Source: Iamia sp963728655
Lineage (GTDB): Bacteria > Actinomycetota > Acidimicrobiia > Acidimicrobiales > Iamiaceae
Direction: 5' to 3'
Assembly: GCA_963728655.1 (NCBI GenBank)
Contig: CAVSLD010000006.1
Span: 372,001-436,000, forward strand
DNA: 64,000 nt
The notes beneath the pieces are model-generated. The model made no database searches. It had not been told where the DNA came from and was given only the letters and a program-made list of their open reading frames with translations. The translations under genes and the position numbers were made by a program. This document shows positions 18,697-28,961 of this stretch, in pieces. Every line of letters starts with the position of its first letter. The first letter of the stretch is position 1.

Positions 18697-19789
18697 GTGA
18701 CCGACCCGGGGGGTCCCGACCCCGTCGCCGCGGCCGTGCTCGCCGACCTGGCGGAGGTCGATCGGCGGGTGAGCGCCCGCATGGCCGAGCTCATCGACGC
18801 GCAGAGGGGCCGCTGGCCCGCCAGCACGGCCCTCGGCGGCGTGGACGACGTGCTCGACGCCTACCGCCGCATGGCCCTCTCGGGCGGCAAGCGGCTCCGC
18901 CCCGCCTTCGCCCGCTGGGCCTACGCCGGGTGCGGGGGTGACGTCGACGACCCGCGTCCTCGTGGACGTGGCCACCGCGATCGAGCTGCTGCACACCTTC
19001 GCCCTCGTGCACGACGACGTGATGGACCAGGCCGCCAGCCGGCGCGGGGTGCCCACGATCCACGTGGCCCTGGCCGAGCGCCACCGACGGCTCGGCGGGC
19101 GCGGCGACGACGTGCACTTCGGCCAGAGCGTCGCGATCCTCGTGGGGGACCTGGCCTTCGCCCAGGCCGCCCACCTGGTGCGCGCAGGCACCGAGCGCGT
19201 GCGGTCCGGTGTTCCACGAGATGTGCCCGACCTCATGGCCGGCCAGTACCTGGACCTGGCTGCCGCGGCCCAGGGGCCGAGGGCCGGGGTCGAGGTCGCG
19301 GCACCCGTCGCCGAGCTCAAGACCGCCCGCTACACGGTCGAGGGCCCCCTCCTGGTGGGTGCCGCGGCCGCGGGCCGCCTGGAGGACCTCCGCCCCACCC
19401 TCGAGCGCTACGGCCGCCCCCTCGGGCACGCCTTCCAGCTCCGCGACGACCTGCTGGGGGCGTTCGGCGACCCGGCCCGGACGGGGAAGCCGGTGGGGGA
19501 CGACCTGGCCCAGGGGAAGGTGACGGGCCTGCTCGAGCTGGGCCTGGTCCTCGCCGACGAGGCGGGCCAGGGCGTCCTGCTGGGCCTGGGCACCGCCTCG
19601 ACGACCCCAGGTGACGTCGAGCGGGCCCGGGACGTGCTCGTCGTCTGCGGCGCGCGCGCCCGGGTGGAGGAGACCATCGAGGAGCTCGTGGCCCGGGCCG
19701 TGGCCGCCGTCGACGGGTCACCCCTCGCCCCCGTGGCCGTCGGGCGCCTGGTGGCGGCCGCCCACCTGGTGGCGTCGCGGGACAGCTGA
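18697..19789 (+). CDS. Polyprenyl (geranylgeranyl-type) diphosphate synthase, frame-interrupted
   Basis: GTG at 18697 opens MTDPGGPDPVAAAVLADLAE. GGKRLRPAF is conserved region 1. The first Asp-rich motif is HDDVMDQAASRRGVP and the second is LRDDLLGAFGD, with TARYTVEGPLLVG and KPVGDDLAQGK between and after them. It condenses isopentenyl diphosphate with allylic diphosphates; the chain length cannot be set from sequence alone. One break near 18950, plus a local one near 19210-19230 where VFHEM and LMAGQYLDL should join. It may supply substrate for the geranylgeranyl reductase at 32.6 kb or the lipid carrier for polysaccharide synthesis. Confidence 0.85.
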
Positions 19790-19813
19790 GTCGGAGCCCG
19801 GCGCGACCGGTCG

Positions 19814-19843
19814 TCGACACCCGCGGGACGGGTCGTGTTAGAT
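19814..19843 (+). promoter_or_regulatory. Possible sigma70-type promoter
   Basis: In the 121-base gap before the epimerase, TCGACA (19814-19819) and TTAGAT (19838-19843) are 18 bases apart, and TTAGAT is the only A/T-rich hexamer in the gap. The GTG start at 19911 is preceded by GGGAGGTG. This is a weak, pattern-only call. Confidence 0.3.
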
Positions 19844-19910
19844 GGGCGCCTCGCGGTGAGGGCCGCGATCCCGGCGCGGGTGCGTCGCGGGGGCCGACCC
19901 GGGAGGTGCA

Positions 19911-20846
19911 GTGAAGGTCGTGGTGACGGGGGGTGCCGGCTTCATCGGGGCCAACCTCTGCCGAGCGCTGGTGGCCGATCCGCAGGTCGACTCCGTCGTC
20001 GCCCTCGACGACCTCTCGACCGGCCTCCGGTCCAACCTCGACGGCGTGGGGGTCGAGCTGGTCGAGGGTGACATCCTCGACGAGGGCGTGGTGCCGCGAC
20101 GTGCTCGAGGGGGCGGGCAGCGTCGTCCACCTGGCCGCCCGCCCGTCGGTGCCGCGGTCGCTGAGCGACCCGGTCGCGTCCCACCGGGTGAACGCCACCG
20201 GCACCGTGAGCGTCCTGGAGGCGGCCCGGGCCGCCGGGGTGGGCCACGTCGTGGTCGCCTCGTCGTCGTCGGTGTACGGCGCCAACCCCACCCTGCCCAA
20301 GCGGGAGGACCAGCAGCCCCGGCCCGGTCAGCCCCTACGCCGCCTCCAAGCTGGCGACCGAGTCCTACGCCCTGGCCTGGCAGCGCTCCTTCGACCTCGG
20401 CGTGCTCGCCTTCCGCTTCTTCAACGTCTTCGGCCCGCTCCAGCAGGCCGGGCACGCCTACGCCGCGGTGGTCCCGGCGTTCGTGGCCGCCGCCCTCGAC
20501 GGCCGGCCCGCTGCCGGTGCACGGCGACGGCGACCAGACCCGCGACTTCACCTACGTCGGCACGGTGAGCGGCGTGCTGGCCGCCGCCGCAACCAGGGGC
20601 ACGACCCACGACGGCCCCGTCAACCTGGCCTTCGGGTCCCGCGTCTCGTTGCTCGAGCTGATCGACGAGATCGAGCGGGTCCTGGGCCACTCGGTGGAGC
20701 GGGAGCACCTCGCCCCCCGCGCCGGCGACGTGCGCGACAGCCAGGCCGACGACGCCGTGCTCCGGTCCCTCTTCCCGGACCTGCGCCCCGTCCCGCTCGC
20801 CGAGGGGCTGGCGGCCACCGTCGACTGGTTCCGCTCCGGGGGCTGA
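19911..20846 (+). CDS. NAD-dependent sugar epimerase (GalE/WbpP-like), three frameshifts
   Basis: GTG at 19911. Rossmann motif GGAGFIGANLCRALV; then VALDDLSTGLRSNLDGV, HLAARPSVPRSLSDP, the SSSVYGANPTLP serine region, PYAASKLATESYALAW (the Tyr-x3-Lys catalytic pair), and VFGPLQQAGHAYAAVVPAF. The substrate-side end is HGDGDQTRDFTYVGTVSGVL. This extended SDR epimerises UDP-hexoses, or N-acetylhexosamines, at C4. Three breaks (about 20090, 20325 and 20512) are each a single extra base, so the frame returns to the original and the natural stop is used. This is a clean example of the region's +1 pattern. Confidence 0.85.
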   Translation: MKVVVTGGAGFIGANLCRALVADPQVDSVVALDDLSTGLRSNLDGVGVELVEGDILDEGVVPRRARGGGQRRPPGRPPVGAAVAERPGRVPPGERHRHRERPGGGPGRRGGPRRGRLVVVGVRRQPHPAQAGGPAAPARSAPTPPPSWRPSPTPWPGSAPSTSACSPSASSTSSARSSRPGTPTPRWSRRSWPPPSTAGPLPVHGDGDQTRDFTYVGTVSGVLAAAATRGTTHDGPVNLAFGSRVSLLELIDEIERVLGHSVEREHLAPRAGDVRDSQADDAVLRSLFPDLRPVPLAEGLAATVDWFRSGG

Positions 20847-20883
20847 GCGGCGCGGACCGCTGGTCCGACGGTACGGTGCCGCC

Positions 20884-22004
20884 GTGGACTTCGACCTGCC
20901 CGGTGACGACGACCCGCGCCGGCGGGCGGTGCGGGACTGGCTCGGCGCCCACCCCGCCCCGTCGGGCGCGGACCTGGCCGCGGCCGGCTACGTCGCGCCC
21001 CACTGGCCCCGGCCCTACGGCCTCGACGCCGACCCGCTCCACCAGATCGTCATCGACGAGGAGCTGCGTCGGGCCGGGGTGAGGCGGCCCTCCAACCCGA
21101 TCGGCATCGGGTGGGCGGGGCCGACCCTCCTGCACGCCGGGACCGAGGAGCAGAAGGCCCGCTGGCTGCCCCGGATCCTCTCGGGGGAGGACACCTGGTG
21201 CCAGCTCTTCAGCGAGCCGGGGGCCGGCAGCGACCTGGCCTCCCTGACCACCCGCGCCGTCCGGGACGGCGACGAGTGGGTCGTCGACCGGGCCAGAAGG
21301 TGTGGACCTCGCTCGCCCAGCGGTCGCGGTGGGGCATCCTCATCGCCCGCACCAACCCCGACGTCCCCCACCAGCAGGGCATCTCGTACTTCGTGTGCCC
21401 GATGGACGCCCCCGGCGTCGAGGTCCGTCCGCTCGTCGAGATGACCGGTGCCGCCCTGTTCAACGAGGTCTTCCTCGACGAGGTGCGCCTGCCGGCCGAC
21501 CACCTCGTCGGCGAGGTCGACCGCGGGCTGGGCGCTGGCCAAGGTGACCCTGGGCAACGAGCGCGTGTCGCTGTCGTCGGGCGGCGCCCTGTGGGGCATG
21601 GGCCCGGAGGCCGACGACCTCCTGGACCTGGTGCGCGAGGCGGGCGGGGCACCCGACCCGTGCGTGCGCCAGGAGCTGGCGCGGTCTGGATCGAGGCCCA
21701 GGTGCTGCGCCTCATCCGCCTCCGCACCGTCACCGCGGCGATCAGGGGGGAGCCGCCGGGCCCGGAGGCATCGGTGCGCAAGGTGCTGGCCGACGAGCAC
21801 GGCCAGCGGGTGATGCGCCTGGCCAAGGACCTGGCCGGCCCGGCCGGCATGCTCGCCGACGGCGGGCCCCTCGGGTCGACCGACCCCACCTGGCCCTTCG
21901 GCTACCTCTTCGCCCCGGCCCTGACCATCGGCGGTGGGACCGGCGAGGTCCAGCGCGACATCCTCGGCGAGCGGGTCCTCGGCCTGCCGTCGGACCGGAC
22001 CTGA
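20884..22004 (+). CDS. Acyl-CoA dehydrogenase, frame-interrupted
   Basis: GTG at 20884 gives MDFDLPGDDDPRRRAVRDWL. Flavin and substrate motifs are CQLFSEPGAGSDLASL and GQKVWTSLAQRSRWG. Then come ISYFVCPMDAPGVEV, DEVRLPADHLVGEVDRG and the C-terminal FAD/dimer segment IGGGTGEVQRDILGERVLGL. It oxidises an acyl-CoA at C2-C3 with FAD; the chain-length class cannot be called. Breaks near 21290 (two extra C), 21530 (one extra base) and 21680 (ambiguous: one missing or two extra). It sits within the sugar-nucleotide genes, and its stop lies 2 bases before the next epimerase, so co-transcription is likely although the pathways differ. Confidence 0.85.
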
Positions 22005-22006
22005 GG

Positions 22007-22949
22007 GTGCGCATCGTCGTCACCGGCGCCGCCGGGTTCATCGGCTCGCACCTGGCCGAGGCGCTCCTCGCGGGCGGCCACGAGGTGGTGGGGGTCGACT
22101 GCTTCACCGACCACTACGACCGGTCCGAGAAGGAGCGGAACCTGGCGGGGGTGCGCGCCCACCCGGCGTTCACCTTCCACCCCTCGGACCTTCGCACCGA
22201 CCCCCTCGAGCCGCTGGTCGCCGGGGCCGACGTCGTGGTGAACGAGGCCGCCACGCCCGGGCTGGTGCTCAGCTGGGACGACTTCGACGCCTACCAGTCC
22301 TGCAACCTGAGCGCGGTCAAGCGCCTGGTGGACGCCTGCATCGCCACCGGCGTCGGCCACCTCGTGCAGGCCTCGACGTCGTCGGTGTACGGCGCCGAGG
22401 CGACCGGCGACGAGGACGCCGACCACCCTGCCGGTGTCCCCGTACGGGGTCACCAAGCTGGCGGCCGAGCACCTCCTCCGCGCCCACAGCGAGACCCACG
22501 GCCTCCCCCTCACCATCCTGCGCTACTACTCGGTCTACGGGCCCCGTCAACGACCCGACATGGCGTACCGGACGTTCTGTGAGCACCTCGTCCGCCACGA
22601 GCCCGTGACCATCTACGGGGACGGGCGCCAGACCCGCAGCAACACCTACGTCGACGACTGCGTGGCGGCCACGGTCGCGGCCGCGACCCGCCCGGGCGGG
22701 GGGCCGTGATCAACGTGGGCGGCGGCGAGGAGATCGCCCTCCTCGACGCGCTGGCGATCCTCGCCGACGCGCTGGACGTCGTGCCCGAGGTCCACCACGA
22801 GCCCGCCCGCCCCGGTGACCAGCGGTGCACCCGGGCCGACATCGGACGGGCCCGCGCCGTCCTGGGGTGGGAGCCGCAGGTGTCGCGCCGAGGAGGGTCT
22901 CCGGCGAGAGGCGGCGTGGGTGTCCCGGAGCCAGCCCCCGGGCGGCTGA
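22007..22949 (+). CDS. NAD-dependent epimerase/dehydratase, frame-interrupted
   Basis: GTG at 22007, two bases after the acyl-CoA dehydrogenase stop. GAAGFIGSHLAEALLAGGHE, then VDCFTDHYDRSEKERNLAGV, NEAATPGLVLSWDDFDAYQS, the STSSVYGAE serine, PYGVTKLAAEHLLRAH (Tyr-Lys pair), YSVYGPRQRPDMAYRTF and GDGRQTRSNTYVDDCV. SWDDFDAYQ and YGPRQRPDMA resemble UDP-glucuronate or UDP-GlcNAc epimerases. Breaks near 22430, 22707 and 22885; the restored end is EAAWVSRSQPPGG. It probably acts with the WbpA-like dehydrogenase and the other epimerase in polysaccharide precursor synthesis. Confidence 0.8.
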
Positions 22950-22971
22950 TGGGTCCGGCCCTCCCTCGCCG

Positions 22972-24266
22972 TCAGTCGGCGAGGGTGACGGCCCGGCCCT
23001 CGGCGATGCGGCCGTCGGGGGTGTCGAGCTCGACGCCGGCGTCGGGGCGCCGGAAGGTGCGGGCCGCCCAGCCCGCGGCGGCCAGGCAGGACAGCCCGCC
23101 CAGGGCGATGCCGGCTCGGGGCCCGGCGACGTCCGACACCCAGCCCGACCAGCGGCCCGCCGATGGGCGTGCTGCCCAGGAACACCATGGCCTGGAGGGC
23201 CAGCACCCGGCCCCGCAGCTCGGGGGCGGCCCGGAGCTGGACGATCGAGGTCGACGAGGTCATGAAGGCGATGCTGGCCATGCCCAGCAGGATGGCCACG
23301 GGGAAGGCGGTGCCCAGGCCGGGGACCACGGCCAGGCCCGAGCATGGTCGACCCCGAAGGCGGCCGCCGCGGTCACGATGTGGCGGTTGGTCACCTCGGT
23401 GCGCCGGGCGGTCCACAGCGCGCCGACGAGCGAGCCCAGGCTGAGGACCGAGAAGAGGATCGTGAAGGTCCCGTCGCCGCCGTGCGAGCGGTCCGGTCAC
23501 GAGCAGGGGGATGGTCACCTGGAAGTTGATGGCGAAGGTGCCGATGACCGCGGTCATCACCAGGGGCACGAGCAGGCCGCGCTCGCCCCGCACGTAGCGG
23601 AGCCCCTCGCGCACCTGGCCCGGGCCCCGGGCGCCGGGGGTGGACCGGCGCAGCTCGGCGGTGCGCATGGCCCAGAGGCCGTAGAGGACGGCGAGGTAGC
23701 TCAGCCCGTCGAGGAGGAAGGCCCACCCGAAGCCCGACGGTGACCACCAGGACGCCGGCCACGGCGGGCCCGACCACCCGCGAACCGGTCATCACCGCGC
23801 TGTTGAGGCTCACCGCGTTGGCCACCATGTCCTGCGGGACCATCTCGACGACGAACGCCCGCCGGGCGGGGTTGTCGAAGGCGGTGAGCAGGCCCTGGAC
23901 CAGGGCGAGGGCGTAGATGGCGGGGAGGGTCGCGTGGCCGCTGAACACGACGGCGGCGAGGGCCAGGGACTGGCCCATGGCCGCGGCCTGGGTCCAGAGG
24001 AGGAGGCGGCGCTTGTCGGTGCGGTCGGCCACGCTGCCGGCCCAGGCCCCGAGGAGCAGCAGGGGCAGGAACTGGCAGGCGGTCAGCACGCCGACGGCCA
24101 CGCCGGAGCCGGGTGAGCTTCAGCACCAGCAGGGTCTGGGCGATCATCGTCAGCCAGGTGCCGGTCTGGGAGACCAGCTGGCCCGCGAAGAAGAGGCGGA
24201 AGTTGCGGACCTTGAGGGAGCGGAAGGTGCTGGCGCGGGGCGCGGGGGCGGCGGGATGGCGGTCAT
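22972..24266 (-). CDS. MFS exporter (EntS-like), frame-interrupted
   Basis: ATG at 24264-24266. Restored N-terminus TFRSLKVRNFRLFFAGQLVS and QTGTWLTMIAQTLLVLKLT; then ACQFLPLLLLGAWAGSVADR and DKRRLLLWTQAAAMGQSLAL (the loop 2-3 motif of MFS), FDNPARRAFVVEMVPQD, LNSAVMTGSRVVGPAVAG, and a C-terminal half ending DGRIAEGRAVTLAD. The FDNPARRAF motif is typical of the DHA3/enterobactin-exporter group. Twelve hydrophobic segments can be followed through about six frame changes. It overlaps the MarR gene by an ATGA, so the regulator and transporter form one operon, which predicts efflux of a toxic or signalling compound sensed by MarR. Confidence 0.8.
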
Positions 24267-24755
24267 GGGGCGGGAGGCGTCCGGGGGTCGTCAGGGGGGG
24301 TGTCGTCGGCGGTGAGGGCCTCGAGGACGGGGATGAGGTCGACCAGGCGGTCGAGGGCGTCGGCGTCGAGGGCGGCCAGGCGGGTGGCCAGCCAGGCGTC
24401 GCGCTTGCTGCGCATGGCGGCCAGGTCGCGGCGGCCCGCGGCGGTGAGCACGGCGCGGCACACCCGGCGGTCGTCGGGGTCGGCTCACCTTCTCCACCAG
24501 GCCCTCGTCCACGAGGGTGCCCACCGCCTTGGTGATGGTGGGCGGCGACACCTGCTCGATCGCGGCCAGGTCGCCGAGGGTGGTGGGGCCGGCCCGGTCG
24601 AGGGTGGCCAGGATGCCGATCTGGGTCAGGCTGTGGCCGAGGGAGGACTCCTGGCGCATCCGCCGCGACAGCCGGCCCACCGCCAGCCGCAGGCGGCTGG
24701 TGGCCTCGGCCCGGTCGACCGGGGAGACGGGGGCGGAGGTGGGTGACGAGGTCAT
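24263..24755 (-). CDS. MarR-family regulator, one frameshift
   Basis: ATG at 24753-24755. AEATSRLRLAVGRLSRRMRQ leads into the winged helix: LTQIGILATLDRAGPTTLGD, then LAAIEQVSPPTITKAVGTLV (recognition helix). The wing should read SDPDDRRVCRAVLTAAGRRD after removal of one base at about 24482, matching the D-x-R-D/R-R wing of MarR proteins. The dimerisation C-terminus is AALDADALDRLVDLIPVLEA. It heads the operon with the MFS exporter. A 17-base near-palindrome overlaps its start codon and is the likely autorepression site. Confidence 0.85.
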
Positions 24756-24771
24756 CAGTTCACCAAACTAA
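24755..24771. promoter_or_regulatory. Probable MarR operator overlapping the start codon
   Basis: On the minus strand the sequence is TTAGTTTGGTGAACTGA, an inverted repeat of TTAGTT and AACTGA around a 5-base centre with one mismatch. It is an A/T-rich island in otherwise GC-rich DNA, and its last base is the first base of the MarR ATG. Binding here would block both promoter clearance and ribosome access. The size and spacing fit MarR sites; occupancy is inferred. Confidence 0.55.
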
Positions 24772-24837
24772 CGAACTCTGCGGCGATGCTCCACGGGGTT
24801 TCGGGGTGGCATCGTGTCTCCCGCTACGGTCCGGTCC

Positions 24838-25215
24838 GTGGCCAAGCCCCCGACGCTCCCGAGGTCCTGCGCAAGGGCGACGAGGTCGTCCTGCACCCGT
24901 GACCTGCGCGAGGTGCCCGAGGGCACCGAGGGCAAGGTCGTCCTGGTCGTCGGCCTGTCGTGGATCCGCTACTGGGTCCGCTTCGCCAACGGCGTCGCCG
25001 TCGGCTCGGTCAACCGCCGGGACCTGGCCACGCCGGCCGAGTGGACCTGGCGCCAGGAGCACCCCGACGAGGTCGACGCCGAGGAGGCCGTCGAGGACGA
25101 GGCCGCCGAGGCCGGGGGCGACGGTGGTGGCGGCGGCTACACCCACGCCGGCGTCCTGGTGCCCCAGAAGCTGCTCGACCGCAGCAAGGCCGCCCGGGAG
25201 CGCCTGGGCGCCTAG
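24838..25215 (+). CDS. Conserved hypothetical protein, frame-interrupted N-terminus
   Basis: The restored protein starts with GTG at 24838: VAKP, then DAPEVLRKGDEVVL, then TRDLREVPEGTEGKVVLVVG, LSWIRYWVRFANGVAVGSVN, RRDLATPAEWTWRQEHPDEV. The acidic tail ends with VLVPQKLLDRSKAARERLG. The first half resembles small beta-barrel (SH3- or KOW-like) folds with the GDEVVL...EGTEGKVV pattern, but no function is known to me. One indel in the C5 run at 24847-24851 and one extra C near 24894 are needed to join the frames. It is divergent from the MarR gene and stands upstream of the LLM oxidoreductase. Confidence 0.6.
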   Translation: MAKPPTLPRSCARATRSSCTRDLREVPEGTEGKVVLVVGLSWIRYWVRFANGVAVGSVNRRDLATPAEWTWRQEHPDEVDAEEAVEDEAAEAGGDGGGGGYTHAGVLVPQKLLDRSKAARERLGA

Positions 25216-25291
25216 CCCACCGGCCCACGGGTCCCCACCGGCCCCGACCAGTAGGGTCGCCCTCCCGCGACGACCCAGGAGGACCCGCCCG

Positions 25292-26344
25292 ATGCAGGTC
25301 AGCATGCAGCTCAGCTACTCGGGGGGCTTCAAGGAGTCGGCCCAGCAGGTCGCCGAGCTCGAGAGGGCCGGGCTCGACCTGGCGTGGGTGGCCGAGGCCT
25401 ACGGCTTCGACGGCGTCAGCCTCATGGGCTACCTGGCCGCCACCACCGAGACGGTGCAGATCGCCTCGGGCATCCTGCCCATCTACACCCGCACGCCCAC
25501 GCTGCTGGCCATGACCGCGGCCGGCGTCGACGCCCTGTCCGACGGGCGGTGCCACCTGGGCCTGGGGGCCTCGGGGCCCGCAGGTCATCGAGGGCTGGCA
25601 CGGCGTGCCCTACGACAAGCCGCTCGGCCGCACCCGCGAGATCATCGACATCTGCCGCGCAGGTGTGGGCCCGCGAGGACCGCCTGACCCACGACGGGCC
25701 GCTCTACCACCTCCCCCTCCCCGAGGGGCAGGGCACCGGGCTGGGCAAGCCCCTCAAGATCATCGCCCACCCCGAGCGGCCCCGGATCCCGATCTGGGTG
25801 GCGTCCCTCGGCCCCAAGAACGTGGAGATGACCGCCGAGGTGGCCGACGGCTGGATGCCGCTGTTCTTCCACCCGGAGAAGGCCAAGGACGTCTGGGGCG
25901 ACGACCTGGCCCGGGGCGCCGACAAGCGGGCCGACGACCTCGAGCCCGCTGATGATCAACGCCGGCGGCATGGTGGCCATCGGCGACGACGTGGCCGGCT
26001 TCCGCGACATGGCCCGGCCCATGATCGCCCTCTACGTCGGGGGCATGGGGGCCAAGGGCAAGAACTTCTACAACGACCTCGTCTGCCGCTACGGCTTCGA
26101 GGCCGAGGCGGCCGAGATCCAGGACCTCTACCTCGACGGCAAGAAGGACGAGGCCGCGGCCAAGGTGCCCGAGGCCCTGCTGGAGGCCACCTCGCTCTGC
26201 GGGCCGGCGAGCTACGTGCAGGAGAAGGTCGCGGCCTTCGCCGAGGCCGGGGTCACGCACCTCAACATCATCCCGATCCCCACCGGCGACCAGACCCAGG
26301 CCACCGTGGTCAGCCAGGTCAAGGAGTGGTGCGAGGCCGTCTGA
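25292..26344 (+). CDS. LLM-class F420-dependent oxidoreductase, frame-interrupted
   Basis: ATG at 25292 after AGGAGG. The TIM-barrel opening is MQVSMQLSYSGGFKESAQQV, followed by LAWVAEAYGFDGVSLMGYLA, ASGILPIYTRTPTLLAMTAA, GWHGVPYDKPLGRTREIIDI, RIPIWVASLGPKNVEMTAEV and ADGWMPLFFHPEKAKDVWG. The end is THLNIIPIPTGDQTQATVVS. The ADGW...P and TRTP...MTAA blocks fit the F420-dependent LLM group (TIGR03559-like) common in actinobacteria. Breaks at about 25578, 25665 and 25948 are each one extra base. The substrate is unknown. Confidence 0.85.
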
Positions 26345-26372
26345 GCCCGGCACCGGGCGGGAGGGGAGATCG

Positions 26373-27456
26373 GTGAAGGGACTGATCCTGGCGGGAGGGC
26401 GGGGCACCCGCCTGCGCCCCATCACCCACACCCGCGCCAAGCAGCTGGTGCCGGTCGCCAACACCCCGATCCTCTTCTACGGCATCGCCCACATGGCCGA
26501 GGCCGGCATCACCGACGTGGGGGTGATCGTCGGCGAGACCGCCGACGAGGTGCGGGCCGCGGTGGGCGACGGATCCCGCTGGGGGGTCTCGATCACCTAC
26601 CTGCCCCAGGACGCCCCTCGGGGCCTGGCCCACTGCGTCCAGGTCGCCCGTGCCCTTCCTGGGTGACGACGACTTCGTGATGTACCTGGGCGACAACCTC
26701 CTCGAGCACGGGCTGGTGGGGCTGGTGGAGGCGGCCGCCCGCGACGCGGCGCGAGGCGGCGCGACCGGCGGCGCGCATCCTCCTGTGCCCCGTGGCCGAC
26801 CCCCAGCGCTTCGGCGTGGCCGAGCTCGGACCGGACGGCGCCGTGGTCCGCATCGTCGAGAAGCCGGCCGCCCCGCCGTCGGACCTGGCCGTCACGGGTG
26901 CCTACCTCTTCACCGCCGAGGTCCACGAGGCGGTGGGGTCCATCGGCCCGTCGGCGCGGGGCGAGCTGGAGATCGCCGACGCCCTCCAGTGGCTCGTCGA
27001 CCGGGGCCGGGGGGTCGCCCACGAGGTCCTGACCGGCTGGTGGCTCGACACGGGCAAGAAGGACTCGCTGCTGGAGGCCAACCGCCGCGTGCTCGAGACG
27101 CTCGACCCCCCGGTGCGACGGGACGGGTCGACGCCGCCTCCCGGATCGAGGGCCCGGTCGTGGTGGAGGCCGGCGCCGAGGTGGTGAACAGCACCGTCGA
27201 GGGCCCGGCGGTCATCGGTGCCGGCGCCCGGGTGGTCGACTCGCACGTCGGCCCGTCGACTGCAGTGGGGCCCGGCGTGCTCATCGAGGACAGCACCGTC
27301 GAGGACTCCGTGCTGCTCGACCGGGTGCACCTCCGGGGGGTCCCCCGGTTGGTCGAGTCGCTGATCGGCCCCGACAGCGAGGTGGTGCGCACCGGACGCC
27401 GTCCGGGCGCCACCCGTCTGGTGCTGGGTGACGACTCGTCGGTGGAGCTGCAGTAG
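26373..27456 (+). CDS. rmlA: Glucose-1-phosphate thymidylyltransferase, long form, frame-interrupted
   Basis: GTG at 26373 after GAGGGGAG. Nucleotidyl-transferase signature LILAGGRGTRLRPITHTRAK, then PVANTPILFYGIAHMAEAGI, WGVSITYLPQDAPRGLAHCV, FVMYLGDNLL, and the metal/sugar segment LEIADALQWLVDRGRGVAHE with GWWLDTGKKDSLLEANR. After about residue 240 comes a left-handed beta-helix (RIEGPVVVEAGAEVVNSTVE, VIGAGARVVDSHVGPSTAVG), which distinguishes this about 355-residue long form from the short 290-residue RmlA. It makes dTDP-glucose, the first step of dTDP-L-rhamnose synthesis. Breaks near 26650, 26755-26780 and 27120. It is first in an rmlACBD operon with stops and starts touching. Confidence 0.9.
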
Positions 27457-27998
27457 GTGCGCCCCGAGATCGTGGTGTCCGACGCCATCGCCGGGGTCGT
27501 GGTGGTGACCTCCCCGTCTCCACGGGGACGCCCGGGGTGACCTCCGCGAGACGTACCGGGCCGAGTGGTTCCCCGGGGCCCCGCCCATGGTGCAGGCCAA
27601 CGTGGCCCGGCGGTCGGCCGGGACCGTCGTCGGCCTGCACCACCACCGCCACCAGGCCGACCTCTGGTGGGTCGCGGCCGGCTCGCGCCCGGGTGGTGCT
27701 CCACGACCTGCGCCGGTCCAGCCCCACCGAGGGGGCCACGCTCCACCTCGACCTCGACGGCGACGACGGCCGCCAGGTGTACATCCCCCCGGGGGTGGCC
27801 CACGGGTTCGCGGCCCGCTCCGCCCTGGTGCTGACCTACCTCGTCGACCGGACCTACGACCCCGACGACGAGCTCTCCCTGGCCTGGGACGACCCCGACG
27901 TGGGGGCCGACTGGGGGGTCGACGACCCGATCCTCTCGGATCGGGACCGGGCCGCACCCCGGCGCACCGACCTCGCCCCCCGCGACCGGCCGACGTGA
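27457..27998 (+). CDS. rmlC: dTDP-4-dehydrorhamnose 3,5-epimerase, two frameshifts
   Basis: GTG at 27457 immediately follows the rmlA stop. The restored sequence reads HGDARGDLRETYRAEWFPGA, then PPMVQANVARRSAGTVVGLH. The catalytic-His cupin region is HHHRHQADLWWVAAG, then LHLDLDGDDGRQVYIPPGVA and HGFAARSALVLTYLVDRTYD. The LHxH-like and IPPGVAHGF motifs are classic RmlC. The enzyme epimerises C3 and C5 of dTDP-4-keto-6-deoxyglucose. Breaks near 27520 and 27692 are one extra base each. Its TGA overlaps the rmlB GTG (GTGA). Confidence 0.85.
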
Positions 27999-28961
27999 AG
28001 GTCCTCGTCACCGGCGGCGCCGGCTTCGTCGGCTCCGCCCTGGTGCGCCACCTCCTCGCCACCACCGACGACGAGGTGACGGTGCTCGACGCCCTCACCT
28101 ACGCCGGGTCCCGGGACAACCTGGACGGTCTCGACCCCGGCGCGCGTCCGCCTCGTCGTCGGCGACGTGGGCGACCGGGAGGCGGTCCGGGCCGCGGTGG
28201 CCGGCCACGACGCCGTCGCCCACCTGGCGGCCGAGAGCCACGTCGACCGGTCGCTGCTCGACCCCGACGTGTTCGTCCGCACCAACTGCACCGGCACCAA
28301 CGTGGTGTGCGACGAGGCCCGTCGGGCGGGTGTGGAGCGGTTCCTGCACGTCTCGACCGACGAGGTGTACGGGTCGGTCGAGACGGGCGCGGTCGACGAG
28401 GACGCACCGCTGCGACCCTCGTCGCCCTACTCGGCCTCCAAGGCCGGGTCCGACCTGATCGCCCTGGCGCACCACGCGTCCCACGGCCTGCCGGTCGTGG
28501 TCACCCGGTCGTCGAACCAGTACGGGCCCCGGCAGTTCCCCGAGAAGCTGGTCCCCCTGGCCACGACGACGCTCCTCGCCGGGGGTGACGTCCCCCTCTA
28601 CGGCGACGGGCTCCACCGGCGGGACTGGATGCACGTCGACGACGGCTGTGCCGCCCTGGCCCTCGTGCTGCGCCGGGGCGAGCCCGGTCGGACCTACAAC
28701 GTGGCCGCCCACGAGGAGCGGACCAACGCCGAGGTGGCGGCCGCCCTCACCGACGCGCTGGGCCTCGACCGGCGGAGGGTGGCCCTCGTGGCCGACCGAC
28801 CCGGCCACGACCGCCGCTACGCGGTCCGCACCGGCGCGATCGAGGACCTGGGCTGGCGCCCCACCCGGTCCTTCGACGAGGGTCTGGTCGACACCGTGCG
28901 CTGGTACACCGACAACCGGGCCTGGTGGGAGCCCCGGCGGGCCGCGGTCCTCGACCGGTGA
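27995..28961 (+). CDS. rmlB: dTDP-glucose 4,6-dehydratase, one frameshift
   Basis: GTG at 27995 overlaps the rmlC stop. GGAGFVGSALVRHLLATTDD, then LDALTYAGSRDNLDGL, HLAAESHVDRSLLDPDVFVR and the catalytic Thr-Asp-Glu in HVSTDEVYGS. The YSASKAGSDLIALAHHASHG Tyr-Lys pair, RSSNQYGPRQFPEKLVPLAT, LYGDGLHRRDWMHVDDGCAA and the ending TDNRAWWEPRR follow. All diagnostic motifs of RmlB are present. It dehydrates dTDP-glucose to the 4-keto-6-deoxy sugar using tightly bound NAD. A single extra base near 28143 is the only interruption. Confidence 0.9.
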
